Shown here one piece after another: positions 1 through 8,044 of a stretch of 64,000 bases of DNA; positions within the stretch are counted from its first letter, which is position 1; each line of letters begins with the position of its first letter. The notes under the pieces were generated by a model. The model was not told the DNA's origin and did no database searches. It saw only the letters and a program-made list of their open reading frames with translations. This DNA comes from Corallococcus sp. EGB (GTDB lineage: Bacteria > Myxococcota > Myxococcia > Myxococcales > Myxococcaceae). Position numbers and translations under genes: made by a program. Where the stretch lies: assembly GCF_019968905.1 (NCBI RefSeq), contig NZ_CP079946.1, forward strand, positions 4,154,001 through 4,218,000, written 5' to 3'.

Positions 1-2666
1 ACGCCACACAGCCGGGACACCGCACGCGCGAGCGCTGGAATCAGCGGTCCGCGGAAGGGCACCAGCTCCTTCTCCAGGCGGTCGACCAGGTCCGGCACCG
101 GCCCCAGCTGCTTGCGCTGGGCGCGGGGGAGCTGCTCGAGCAGGGCGGTGAGCTTCTCCCGCTGCCACCCGGGGATGGTCCAGTCGAGCTCCCCCGGGAC
201 CAACTGGGCGAGCAGCAGCAGCGGCACGCTCAGGGTGATGCCGTCGTCCTCGGCCGAGGGATCGAAGGTGTACGTCACCGGCACGGACGCGCCGTGCAGG
301 GTGATGGCATCCGGGTAGTGCGCCGGGGACAGGCCCGGGTCGTGTGAGAGTGCATCCTCCATCGAGAGGACGAGCACGTCGGGGTCGGCCGCCTCGGCCT
401 TTCGGCGCCAGGCCTCGAAGCCCGCTCCGTCCGTCACGTCCTCCGGGACGCGCTGGTCGAAGAACGTCAGCAGCGCCTCGCTGTCGAGCAGCTCGCTGCG
501 CCGGGCCTTGTCCCGCAGGCGCGCCACGCGCTCGAGCACCCGGCGGTTCTTCTCCTGGAACGCCCCCCGGGTGCGGTACTCGCCGCGCACCAGTGCATGA
601 TCGAGGAACATCAGCCGTGCCCGGGCGGGGTCCATGTGGGCCAGGGCCACGGGGCGCTCCTTGAAGACCTGAAGCCCGAAGAGGGTCGCGTTCTCCTTCA
701 CGATGGCGCGCGCGGACTTCTCCGACCAGTGCGGCTCGGAGTAGCTGCGCTTGAGCAGGTGGGGCGCCGCCGCCGCGAGCCACTCCGGGTCGAGCTTCGC
801 CACGGTGCGCGCGAACAGCTGGGACGTCTCCACGAGCTCGAACGCCATCACCCATGCCGGGGGCTTCTTCGCGAGCGCCGACGAGGGGTGGACCATGAAG
901 CGCGTCTGCTTCGCGCCCGTGAAGTAGCGCTGCTCCGGATTCCACTGGCCGATGCGGGACAAGAGCCCGGTGAGGAGCGCCTGGTGCAGCACGTCCCCGC
1001 GCGCCGGGGGGCCCCGGCCCTTGCGAGGCAGGCGCAGCTCGCGGACGGTCTCCTCGAGCTGGCGCTGGACGTCTCGCCACTCGCGCACCCGCAGGAACGA
1101 CAGGAAGTTGTCACGGCACACGCGCCGCAGATGGGACGTCCCGCGCTCCTCGGCCTCGCGCACGAACGCCCACAGCTTGAGGAGCCCCGTGAAGTCCGAA
1201 TGCTCGTCACGGAAGCGCGAGTGCAGCTGATCCGCCTTCTGCGCGAGCTCCCGGGGCCGCTCGCGCGGGTCCTGCAGGTTGAGCGCCGCGGCGATGATGA
1301 GCACCTCGTCCAGGCACCCGTACTCGGCGCCGGCGAGGATCATCCGCGCGATGCGTGGGTCCACCGGGAAGCGCGCGAGCTGGTGCCCGAGCGGCGTCAG
1401 GGTGCGCTCCTTGCCCTCGATGGCCCCGAGCTCCTCGAGCACCCGCCAGCCCTCGGCGATGGCCTTCGGCTGGGGCGGGTCGAGGAAGGGGAAGTCCTCG
1501 ACGTCACCGAGGCCGAGGGACTTCATCCGCAGGATGACCCCCGCGAGCCCGGTGCGCTTGATCTCCGGGTCGGTGAAGGGCGACCGCGAGGTGAAGCTCA
1601 CCTCGTCGTAGAGGCGCACGCAGATGCCTTCGCGCACGCGGCCGCAGCGCCCCTTGCGCTGGTCGGCGCTGGCCTGGGAGACCGGCTCGATGTGCAGGCG
1701 CGTGGTGCCCGAGCGTGGGTCGTAGCGCGACAGGCGCGCCACCCCCGTGTCCACGACGTACACGATCCCCGGGATGGTGACCGACGTCTCCGCGACGTTG
1801 GTCGCGAGGATGACGCGGCGCTGGGGGATGGTGGCGAAGACGCGCGACTGCTCGGCGGCCGACAGGCGCGCATACAGGGGCTGCACCACCGTGCCGCGAA
1901 GCTCGCGCGCGTTCAGGGCGTTCTCGGCCTCGCGGATCTCCCGCTCGCCGGGGAGGAACACGAGGACGTCCCCGTCCGGGTCGAGTGAGATCACGTTCGC
2001 CACCGAATCCGCGACGGCGTCGGCGAGCTCGGCGTCCTCGGGGGGCGGCTCGTAGAGCACGTCCACGGGAAAGGTCCGGCCCTCCACCTGGATGACGGGA
2101 GCGCCCCCGAAGAACTGGGAGAAGCGCTCGGTCTCGATGGTGGCCGAGCTCACCACCACCTTGAGGTCGGGGCGCCGGGGGAGGATGCGCTTGAGCCATC
2201 CGAGCAGGAAGTCGATGGTGAGGCTGCGCTCGTGGGCCTCGTCGAGCACGATGGTGTCATAGCGGCTCAGGAGCGGGTCGCTGTGGATCTGCGCGAGCAG
2301 GACGCCGTCGGTCATGAACTTCACGGCCGTCTGCCGGGACGAACGGTCCTCGAAGCGGATCTGGTAGCCGACATCCGTGCCCAGCTCCGTGCCGAGCTCG
2401 CGAGCCACGCGCGCCGCCACGCTCGTCGCGGCGATACGCCGGGGCTGGGTGACGCCGATCTGGCGCGGCCGGCCGCGCCCCATGGCGAGGAGGATCTTCG
2501 GCAGCTGCGTCGTCTTCCCCGAGCCGGTGGCCCCCGCGACGATGACGACCTGATGGGCGGTGATGGCCGCGGTGATGTCCTCCACCCGGCTCGAGATGGG
2601 GAGCTCGGGGGGGAAGCGCAGGGTGGGTAGGCCGCCGGGAGTGGGGACGGGTGAGTCGCCGGACAT
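1..2666 (-). CDS. hrpA: ATP-dependent RNA helicase HrpA (3' end cut by window edge)
   Basis: DEAH-box helicase of the HrpA type, which remodels RNA/RNP in the cytoplasm. The reading frame is open from an ATG at 2666 to the left edge (888 codons), so the C-terminal part is missing; family members are about 1,250-1,300 residues. Visible in order: Walker A GATGSGKTTQLP, QPRRIAA, DEAHER (motif II), VSSATI (motif III), the helicase C motif TNVAETSVTIPGI, and QRKGRCGRVREG (motif VI). These are followed by the helicase-associated region and the start of an HrpA-specific DUF3418-like C-terminal domain. The start is chosen because the protein begins MSGDSPVPTP and the helicase core follows after about 35 residues. 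It is transcribed away from the rest of the window and shares no operon with the kinase at 2794. Long antisense open frames here are GC-driven shadows. Confidence 0.95.
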   Translation of the reverse strand, partial: MSGDSPVPTPGGLPTLRFPPELPISSRVEDITAAITAHQVVIVAGATGSGKTTQLPKILLAMGRGRPRQIGVTQPRRIAATSVAARVARELGTELGTDVGYQIRFEDRSSRQTAVKFMTDGVLLAQIHSDPLLSRYDTIVLDEAHERSLTIDFLLGWLKRILPRRPDLKVVVSSATIETERFSQFFGGAPVIQVEGRTFPVDVLYEPPPEDAELADAVADSVANVISLDPDGDVLVFLPGEREIREAENALNARELRGTVVQPLYARLSAAEQSRVFATIPQRRVILATNVAETSVTIPGIVYVVDTGVARLSRYDPRSGTTRLHIEPVSQASADQRKGRCGRVREGICVRLYDEVSFTSRSPFTDPEIKRTGLAGVILRMKSLGLGDVEDFPFLDPPQPKAIAEGWRVLEELGAIEGKERTLTPLGHQLARFPVDPRIARMILAGAEYGCLDEVLIIAAALNLQDPRERPRELAQKADQLHSRFRDEHSDFTGLLKLWAFVREAEERGTSHLRRVCRDNFLSFLRVREWRDVQRQLEETVRELRLPRKGRGPPARGDVLHQALLTGLLSRIGQWNPEQRYFTGAKQTRFMVHPSSALAKKPPAWVMAFELVETSQLFARTVAKLDPEWLAAAAPHLLKRSYSEPHWSEKSARAIVKENATLFGLQVFKERPVALAHMDPARARLMFLDHALVRGEYRTRGAFQEKNRRVLERVARLRDKARRSELLDSEALLTFFDQRVPEDVTDGAGFEAWRRKAEAADPDVLVLSMEDALSHDPGLSPAHYPDAITLHGASVPVTYTFDPSAEDDGITLSVPLLLLAQLVPGELDWTIPGWQREKLTALLEQLPRAQRKQLGPVPDLVDRLEKELVPFRGPLIPALARAVSRLCG

Positions 2667-2793
2667 GGGAGCATGGACTAGCACTGAAGCGCGCGCTCTG
2701 CCCCTGACGAATCGCATGGGCGCCTGCCCGGCGAGCGTTCCTGGAGGGCTTCTCCCTGGACGCCAATGGGAGTCCTGGCCCGGCTCCCGCCAA

Positions 2794-3729
2794 TCACCTG
2801 GACGTCGCGGGCGGGAGGAGCGGGGCCAGCCATTGCTTCCGCGTCTCCCTGCTGAACGCGGGCGCGTGGGCTTTCAGCCAGTCCGTCAGCGCCTGTCCCA
2901 TCGCCTCGGCGGACGGGTAGCGGTCGTCCACGGACCTCGCCAGCGCGCGCTCGAGGATTCGCACGAGCTCCGCATCCAGGGAGGGGTTGTGCTGCCGGGC
3001 GGGAATCAGTCTGCCCTCCAGGACATCCTTGAATATCTGATATTCGGAGTCGCAATTCATGGGAAGGTCTCCGCACAGCAGCGTGTAGAGCAGCACGCCC
3101 AGGACATACACGTCGGCACGGCCATCCACCGGAGCTTCCAGCAACTGCTCGGGAGCGAAGTACATCAGCTTGCCGCGGAGAATGCCCCCCTGCGCCGTCG
3201 CCTTCCGCCACGCTTTCCGCAGCGTCCAGTGGTTGAAGCCGAACTCGATGAGCTTCACCTCTCCGCCGCTGCCCATCAGTACGTTCAAGGCCATGAGGTC
3301 TCCATGGATCAGGCCCACGAGCTGGTGCGCAGGCTGCAATCCCTGGCAGATGTCGATGCCGATGCTCACGGCGATGGGCTCGGGCAACGTCCGCATGCCT
3401 TGCCGCCGGTGCATGGACTGTACCCTGCCCAGGCTCTGCCCCTCCACCCACTCCCGGACCAGGAAGGGCTCGCCGTCGGCCACACCGAAGTCCAGGACGC
3501 GCACGACGTTGTCGTGCTGGATGCATGCCGAAAGGGAGGCGAGGTCGAGGAATTCCTCGACGACCGCGGGGTCCTCCGAGAGCGACGGCAGCAACCGCTT
3601 GAGGACCACGGGCCTGCTGCCGGCGGGGGCCTCCGTGTCGAGCGCCCGGTGAAGCGTGGACAGGCCGCCGATGCTCATCCGCTCCAACAGCTCGAACCTG
3701 CCAAACCGTTCGGTCCGGGGAGTGCTCAT
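2794..3729 (-). CDS. Degenerate Ser/Thr protein kinase (probable pseudokinase)
   Basis: A 311-residue Hanks-type kinase fold with no membrane segment, so cytoplasmic. The ATP-binding lysine survives (VVLKRLL, K44) and so does the APE motif (FAPEQ, 192-194). Other motifs are altered. The Gly loop is IGGLST. The HRDLKxxN catalytic loop reads HGDLMALN, with R to G and K to M but D144 and N149 kept. DFG has become EFG (E162). Loss of the Mg-binding DFG aspartate and the catalytic-loop lysine usually abolishes phosphotransfer, so a scaffold or effector-binding role is more likely; weak activity cannot be excluded. There is no C-terminal sensor domain, unlike the kinase at 55028. It is divergent from the metalloprotease gene at 4055, with a debris-containing gap between. 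Confidence 0.85.
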   Translation of the reverse strand: MSTPRTERFGRFELLERMSIGGLSTLHRALDTEAPAGSRPVVLKRLLPSLSEDPAVVEEFLDLASLSACIQHDNVVRVLDFGVADGEPFLVREWVEGQSLGRVQSMHRRQGMRTLPEPIAVSIGIDICQGLQPAHQLVGLIHGDLMALNVLMGSGGEVKLIEFGFNHWTLRKAWRKATAQGGILRGKLMYFAPEQLLEAPVDGRADVYVLGVLLYTLLCGDLPMNCDSEYQIFKDVLEGRLIPARQHNPSLDAELVRILERALARSVDDRYPSAEAMGQALTDWLKAHAPAFSRETRKQWLAPLLPPATSR

Positions 3730-3795
3730 GTCCAGGGACGTTAACAGCCCAGGCGGGAACTGGAACTGCTACCGGTGTCGGGCGAGAAGCCAATC

Positions 3796-3900
3796 TCAGA
3801 ACGCAGGGTTGCCGTCCCGCTGAATCCAGCCGTCATGCGCGGCGCCCGGCAGCACGATGAGGCGCGTGATGGCGCTTCCGGAGGCTGCCACACAGCGACG
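3796..3900 (-). pseudogene. Possible C-terminal remnant of a hydrolase-like gene
   Basis: In the 325-base gap between the kinase and the metalloprotease, one minus-strand frame ends at a TGA at 3796-3798. Its last residues look protein-like (ITRLIVLPGAAHDGWIQR). That resembles the tail of an alpha/beta-hydrolase-type protein with a late histidine. The frame has no plausible start and is closed upstream by a stop near 3970. I read it as a relic; it may also be chance coding potential in GC-rich DNA. Confidence 0.2.
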
Positions 3901-4054
3901 AGGCGGGAGCCGACCCAGGAGCGCACGCCGTGGCTGGATGAGGCTGGGTTGCTCAAGATCGTCGCAGCGCCGTCAGGCTCTTCCTCTCACGCGACGTGCG
4001 CTCACGCTGGGCGGCAGGTGCGATTCTGACGCATTTCGCGTATGGGAGGGCTCC

Positions 4055-5932
4055 ATGAGCACAGGTCGTGTCATGGGATTGGCGGCGCGTGTCGCCCTGC
4101 TGGCGGTGTGGGGCTGTGCCCTCGGCGTGTCGTGTGTGAAGCGGCCCGTGGACTACGCACGGGAACAGGCGCGAACCCTCGCGCCAGCGAAGTTGGAGTC
4201 CTCGTCGCAACCCTCGACGGGGCCAGTCCGGAAGATTCGGGTCCGGGTCTATGCGGACTCGGACTATCGGGAGCAGGTGGTGCGCTGGCGAAGCAGCGTC
4301 GTATCCCAGTTGCAGCGCGCGAGCTCGGTGACGCAGGGGCAACTGGGCGTTGTCTTCGAGCTTGAGTCGACGCGCGAGTGGGCGCATCGAGGTGTCGAGG
4401 GCGAGTTGGAGGGTTCACTGACCGCTCTGGAGCTGTGGGATCCGGGCGAGGACGTGGACCTGGTGGTCGGCTTCGTCTCCGCGCTCAAGTTCTTCTCCTC
4501 CGCGCAGCATGAGTTGGGCATGGCCCGGCTGTTCGGGCGTCACTGCGTGCTGCGCGAGATGGGAAACCCGGAGGAGGTCCGCGCCATCATGGAGGCGTTG
4601 ATCCACCTGCCCCAGGACGAGCGGCAGACGCTCTACGAGGAGCGGAAGATGCACAAGGAGACGTCCGTCTTCCTCCACGAGTGGGCGCACACGCTGGGGG
4701 CATTCCACGTGCGCAGCTCGCATTGGATGATGTTCCCGAGCTACGCACCGAATCAGGCGGCCTTCGCGCCGCAGACCCTGGCGTTGCTCAAGACCAGCCT
4801 TCGCCATGCCTCGGCGGGCCGTCGCGATGACGCTGCCGCGCGGGCCTGGGCGACCGAGCTGGGTGCACTGCTGGCCTCGACGTCCTCGCCGGACTGGGAG
4901 GGACCGGAGAAGGAGGCGGTCGTCGAATGGCTCGCGAAGGTCCGCGAGGGCAAGGCGCCGCTGGTCGTTCACCAGCCCCAGGCCCCCCTGCCTCCGGAGG
5001 ACCGGCGCCGGCTCGACGAAATCATCGCGCTCGAGAAGGCGGGGCGCGTGGAGGTCGCCGCCCAGCAGCTGGAGCCCCTCACGCGACGCCACCCGGAGGA
5101 CTTCGTCGTCCAAAGCCTGGCCTGCTACCTGGACACGCGTGTCGCCCCCAAGCTGGCGGCGACCCAGGAGAAGTGCGAGGCCGTCGCCGAGAAATTTCCC
5201 TCCGCGCCCGCCCCCTTGTTCCACCTCGCGAACCTGGCCCTCCAGCAGGGGCAGCACCTGGAGGCGCAAGGCCAGCTCGTGCGGGCGCGGCAGCGGATGG
5301 AAGCGAACCCTGGAACACCGCCGGAAGTCTGGGGAGACCTCGCGGCCTTCTTCAAGGAGACCTCCTCGGTCACGTGGGCGGAGCAGGCCATCCAGAAGGC
5401 GGGCAATGACTCTCGGATCGAGTCTCTGCGGACCTGGGCCCGGCAGGCTCGCCGCTGGAAGGCGCTGCCGGTGGATGTCTCCGTGAGCGGTGTCGCGGTG
5501 GAGCGGGAGGGAGAGTTCATCCGCGCGGCGAAGGAGGTCGAGGATTCCCTCGACAAGGGGCAGGCGACGAAGGCGCAGGCACGGCTCACCTGGCTCAAGC
5601 GGGAGTTTCCACGAGCGCCGGTGCTGCACGTGTTGGATTGCGAAGGCCACCTGCGCGCTGGCAGGACGGGGCCTGCGAAAGCGGCATGTCGGCAGGCCGT
5701 GGCCGCGCACGAGGAAGCTGTGCAAGCGCACTTCATCCTGGGGTGGCTGGCCTCCGCGTCGGGTCCCCGCGAGGAGGCGCGTACCCACCTGGAGCGTGTC
5801 GTCGCGCTGGAGCCCTTGCACAAGCAAGCGTGGCAACTCCTGGCGGAGCAGTACCGCGCCGTGGGGATGACGGAGGCGCTGAAGATGCTCCAGGGGCGCT
5901 ATCGTGAGCAGTTCGCCCAGGAGCTGCGCTGA
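4055..5932 (+). CDS. Metzincin-type zinc metalloprotease lipoprotein with TPR-like C-terminal half
   Basis: The start is set at ATG 4055, preceded by GGGAGGG at 4044-4050; the open frame extends further upstream but without a better site. The 625-residue product begins with a hydrophobic signal segment ending near ALGVSC, so it is probably a lipoprotein. The motif HEWAHTLGAFH (H208, E209, H212, G215, H218) is an exact HExxHxxGxxH metzincin zinc site. A methionine follows shortly (HWMMFPSY) where the Met-turn is expected. From about residue 310 onward the sequence is helical and repeats in a TPR-like manner (for example LVRARQRMEANPGTPPEVWG and LERVVALEPLHKQAWQLL), which suggests a protein-interaction half. 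The family is not recognised; the protease class is inferred from the motif. It stands alone, divergent from the kinase gene. Confidence 0.8.
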   Translation: MSTGRVMGLAARVALLAVWGCALGVSCVKRPVDYAREQARTLAPAKLESSSQPSTGPVRKIRVRVYADSDYREQVVRWRSSVVSQLQRASSVTQGQLGVVFELESTREWAHRGVEGELEGSLTALELWDPGEDVDLVVGFVSALKFFSSAQHELGMARLFGRHCVLREMGNPEEVRAIMEALIHLPQDERQTLYEERKMHKETSVFLHEWAHTLGAFHVRSSHWMMFPSYAPNQAAFAPQTLALLKTSLRHASAGRRDDAAARAWATELGALLASTSSPDWEGPEKEAVVEWLAKVREGKAPLVVHQPQAPLPPEDRRRLDEIIALEKAGRVEVAAQQLEPLTRRHPEDFVVQSLACYLDTRVAPKLAATQEKCEAVAEKFPSAPAPLFHLANLALQQGQHLEAQGQLVRARQRMEANPGTPPEVWGDLAAFFKETSSVTWAEQAIQKAGNDSRIESLRTWARQARRWKALPVDVSVSGVAVEREGEFIRAAKEVEDSLDKGQATKAQARLTWLKREFPRAPVLHVLDCEGHLRAGRTGPAKAACRQAVAAHEEAVQAHFILGWLASASGPREEARTHLERVVALEPLHKQAWQLLAEQYRAVGMTEALKMLQGRYREQFAQELR

Positions 5933-6183
5933 GGCGCGGCGCGCCTGCGCGTGGGGCACCTCGGGCCGCACGCCCAGGCCGCCACGTCCCTCACCCCTTG
6001 CCGCCCGAAGGCCTCCGCCAGTCGGGACATGGTCGGGCAGGCCGCGCCGTGCAACGCGTGTCCCTCCGGGAGGCCGTCGCCCAGGAATGCCATCCGCTCC
6101 TCCAGGCGCTTGGTGTAAGCGCCCTCGTCGTGGCGCACGGCTTCCACGGTGGCGGAGGTGAAGCGCAAGGGGCCGATCCTCAC
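5899..6183 (-). CDS. Small hypothetical ORF overlapping the metalloprotease 3' end
   Basis: A minus-strand frame of about 94 codons with a GTG start at 6183. The first 65 residues look coding-like (TSATVEAVRHDEGAYTKRLE, then FLGDGLPEGHALHG), but the tail is arginine-rich and overlaps the metalloprotease gene in antisense. It could be a small protein or the remains of a larger gene. I recognise no family. Otherwise the 308-base stretch 5933-6240 holds only the hairpin at 6206. Confidence 0.25.
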   Translation of the reverse strand: MRIGPLRFTSATVEAVRHDEGAYTKRLEERMAFLGDGLPEGHALHGAACPTMSRLAEAFGRQGVRDVAAWACGPRCPTRRRAAPQRSSWANCSR

Positions 6184-6205
6184 CCAGGGCAGGGAGGGTA
6201 ACGGC

Positions 6206-6237
6206 GGGGGGCCACGCTCACGTGAGCGTGGCCCCCC
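6206..6237 (-). terminator. Perfect 32-bp palindrome after the adenosine deaminase gene
   Basis: A perfect 32-base palindrome (GGGGGGCCACGCTCA and its complement around the centre at 6221/6222) lies 3 bases beyond the adenosine deaminase stop. It would form a very stable hairpin but has no U-run on either strand. It is best read as a transcription terminator or 3'-end-protecting hairpin. Its symmetry would let it act in both directions. Confidence 0.65.
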
Positions 6238-6240
6238 GGG

Positions 6241-7839
6241 TCACGGGGCGATGCCGCGCTCGAAGGCGGCCAGCTGCACCTCCAGCTTCCATTGCAACGC
6301 GGCGCGCTTGTTGGCCGCGAGGAAGCCCTCGCAGCCCGCGGAGGGGGTGGCCTGCTCCGGCTTGTCGGAGGCGCAGGCCGTCACGGTCTTCGTGAAGTCA
6401 TCCCGGAGGGCCCAGAGGCTGTCGCCCTCCGCGAACGCGTGCTCCAGGCTGGCCCGCGCCATCTGCTTGAGCGTCTTGTATTCGAGCCGCTGGTCGGTGG
6501 CGGCGGCGACGTACTCCTGGGTGATGTCGCCCCGCAGGATGCCCGAGTCGTCGGTCGACAGGGCGACCGGCACGTTGTTCCTCAAATACGCGGCGAGCGG
6601 GTGCGCTTCCCCGGACATGCCCAGCAGGACGCGGTTGGAGGTGAGGCAGATCTCCACCATCACGCCCGCGTCGTGCATGTCGCGCAGCAGGTCCGCGGCG
6701 CCGTCGCCGGCCGTCTCGCCCAGCACGTCCGCGCCGTGGCCGATGCGCTCCGCGTGGGCCTTCTCCACGGCCTCGCGGATGTGGAAGCTCATGTGCTGCT
6801 GGTCCTGCGCCGTGAGCACCTCCGGGATGAGCTCCCCGGCGTGCAGCGAGACGTGGACCAGCTTGCGGCCGACCTCCTGGTCGTTGAAGTCGTCGAGCGT
6901 GCCCAGGGCGAACATCTCATCGTGATAGAAGGCCAGCGAGTTGGCGTTCTCCTCCGGGGACACCAGGTTCACGCCGACAATCTCAGGCACCTGCTGGGCC
7001 AGCTCATAGGCATACACCCACTGCCCGAAGACATTCGTCCGGTCCGCCGTGCGGTTGGCGGAGACGATGAGCCGCACCTCCACGCCGCAGCCGGGGTCCG
7101 GGTGGGCCGTCTCACAACCCATCAGCGTGCGAGCGCCCTTCAGCGTGTTCGCGATGCTGGTGACCTGTGCCGTCAGCGCGCTCTGGAAGTCCGGCAGCGC
7201 GATGAGCTGCTGCCGCTTCGCCAGCAGCGTCGCCTTGTCCCAGGTGTCCGTGGACGTGAACAGCGGCGTGGCGAGGCTGCCACCCCTGCCCGCGCCAAAG
7301 CCTTGCATCAACTCCACGTAGATCTGATGGTGCTTGCCCGCGCGCGACAGGATGTCCGCGTAGCTGTCGTCGTTGCGCGAGTCGAGCTGCACCGCGCCGT
7401 ACTTGCCGAAGGCGTCGAAGAAGTGCTGGTGCGCGGCCAGCAGCGGGCCCGGATGGTTCTCCATGGACCAGGCGCTCATCACCGCGTCACGGAGCGCGCG
7501 GTCGCTCTCCGTCTGGGACAGGGGCACCGAACCCGCCGCGCACGGGTTGCTGGCCACGTAGGTCGTCGTGTTCACGCAGGCGCCGTCCTCCGCCCCCCAC
7601 GCGATCAGCTTTTCGGTGGTGATGGCTCCGGAGGTGTGGCTGTGCAGGTCGCCGCCCTTGGGCATCTCGAACAGGAAGGTCCCGAGCGCCGTGGCGTCGC
7701 TCCGCAGCGACTCCATGTGCTCGTTCACCCGCTCCTCGCGCGTCTTCTCCGCGGGCGGGGGCGGATCGTCCTCGCTGCATGCGCTCAAGCCAAGCGCGGC
7801 GATAATTGCGAATGATGAGAATTTGAGTGTGGCGGTCAT
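6241..7839 (-). CDS. Secreted adenosine deaminase-like lipoprotein
   Basis: A 532-residue amidohydrolase of the adenosine deaminase / ADGF group, expected to convert adenosine to inosine outside the cytoplasm. The start is ATG 7839, which gives a signal peptide with lipobox LSAC (Cys21); the open frame extends upstream but that part is not protein-like. Metal and catalytic motifs: MPKGGDLHSHTSG (HxH at about 65-67), HVSLHAGE (the His and Glu used in catalysis), ERIGHGADV, CLTSN and STDDSG. A lipid anchor on a deaminase of this type is unusual compared with the cytosolic Add enzyme and points to nucleoside scavenging at the cell surface. It is monocistronic, with a terminator-like palindrome directly after the stop. 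Confidence 0.88.
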   Translation of the reverse strand: MTATLKFSSFAIIAALGLSACSEDDPPPPAEKTREERVNEHMESLRSDATALGTFLFEMPKGGDLHSHTSGAITTEKLIAWGAEDGACVNTTTYVASNPCAAGSVPLSQTESDRALRDAVMSAWSMENHPGPLLAAHQHFFDAFGKYGAVQLDSRNDDSYADILSRAGKHHQIYVELMQGFGAGRGGSLATPLFTSTDTWDKATLLAKRQQLIALPDFQSALTAQVTSIANTLKGARTLMGCETAHPDPGCGVEVRLIVSANRTADRTNVFGQWVYAYELAQQVPEIVGVNLVSPEENANSLAFYHDEMFALGTLDDFNDQEVGRKLVHVSLHAGELIPEVLTAQDQQHMSFHIREAVEKAHAERIGHGADVLGETAGDGAADLLRDMHDAGVMVEICLTSNRVLLGMSGEAHPLAAYLRNNVPVALSTDDSGILRGDITQEYVAAATDQRLEYKTLKQMARASLEHAFAEGDSLWALRDDFTKTVTACASDKPEQATPSAGCEGFLAANKRAALQWKLEVQLAAFERGIAP

Positions 7840-8044
7840 GGCAATCCTTGCGTGAGGTGCGGGGCGCTCCCTACAGGTTGCCAAGCAGAACGTGAAGCGT
7901 TTTTCTGGTCTATCTTGATTGGCGTGAGTGTGTCTGGGGATTCCTTCAAGAGGGCCCCGGGTGCTATTTCGCCCGCCGCAACCGGGGCCTGGGGGGAAGG
8001 CGGGAGGCGGATGGTGGACACTCGGAGCCGGGACGGATGTCTGG

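Noticed and set aside
597-1988. A 463-codon plus-strand open frame at the left end
   Set aside because: Antisense to the HrpA helicase, whose motifs are complete on the minus strand.
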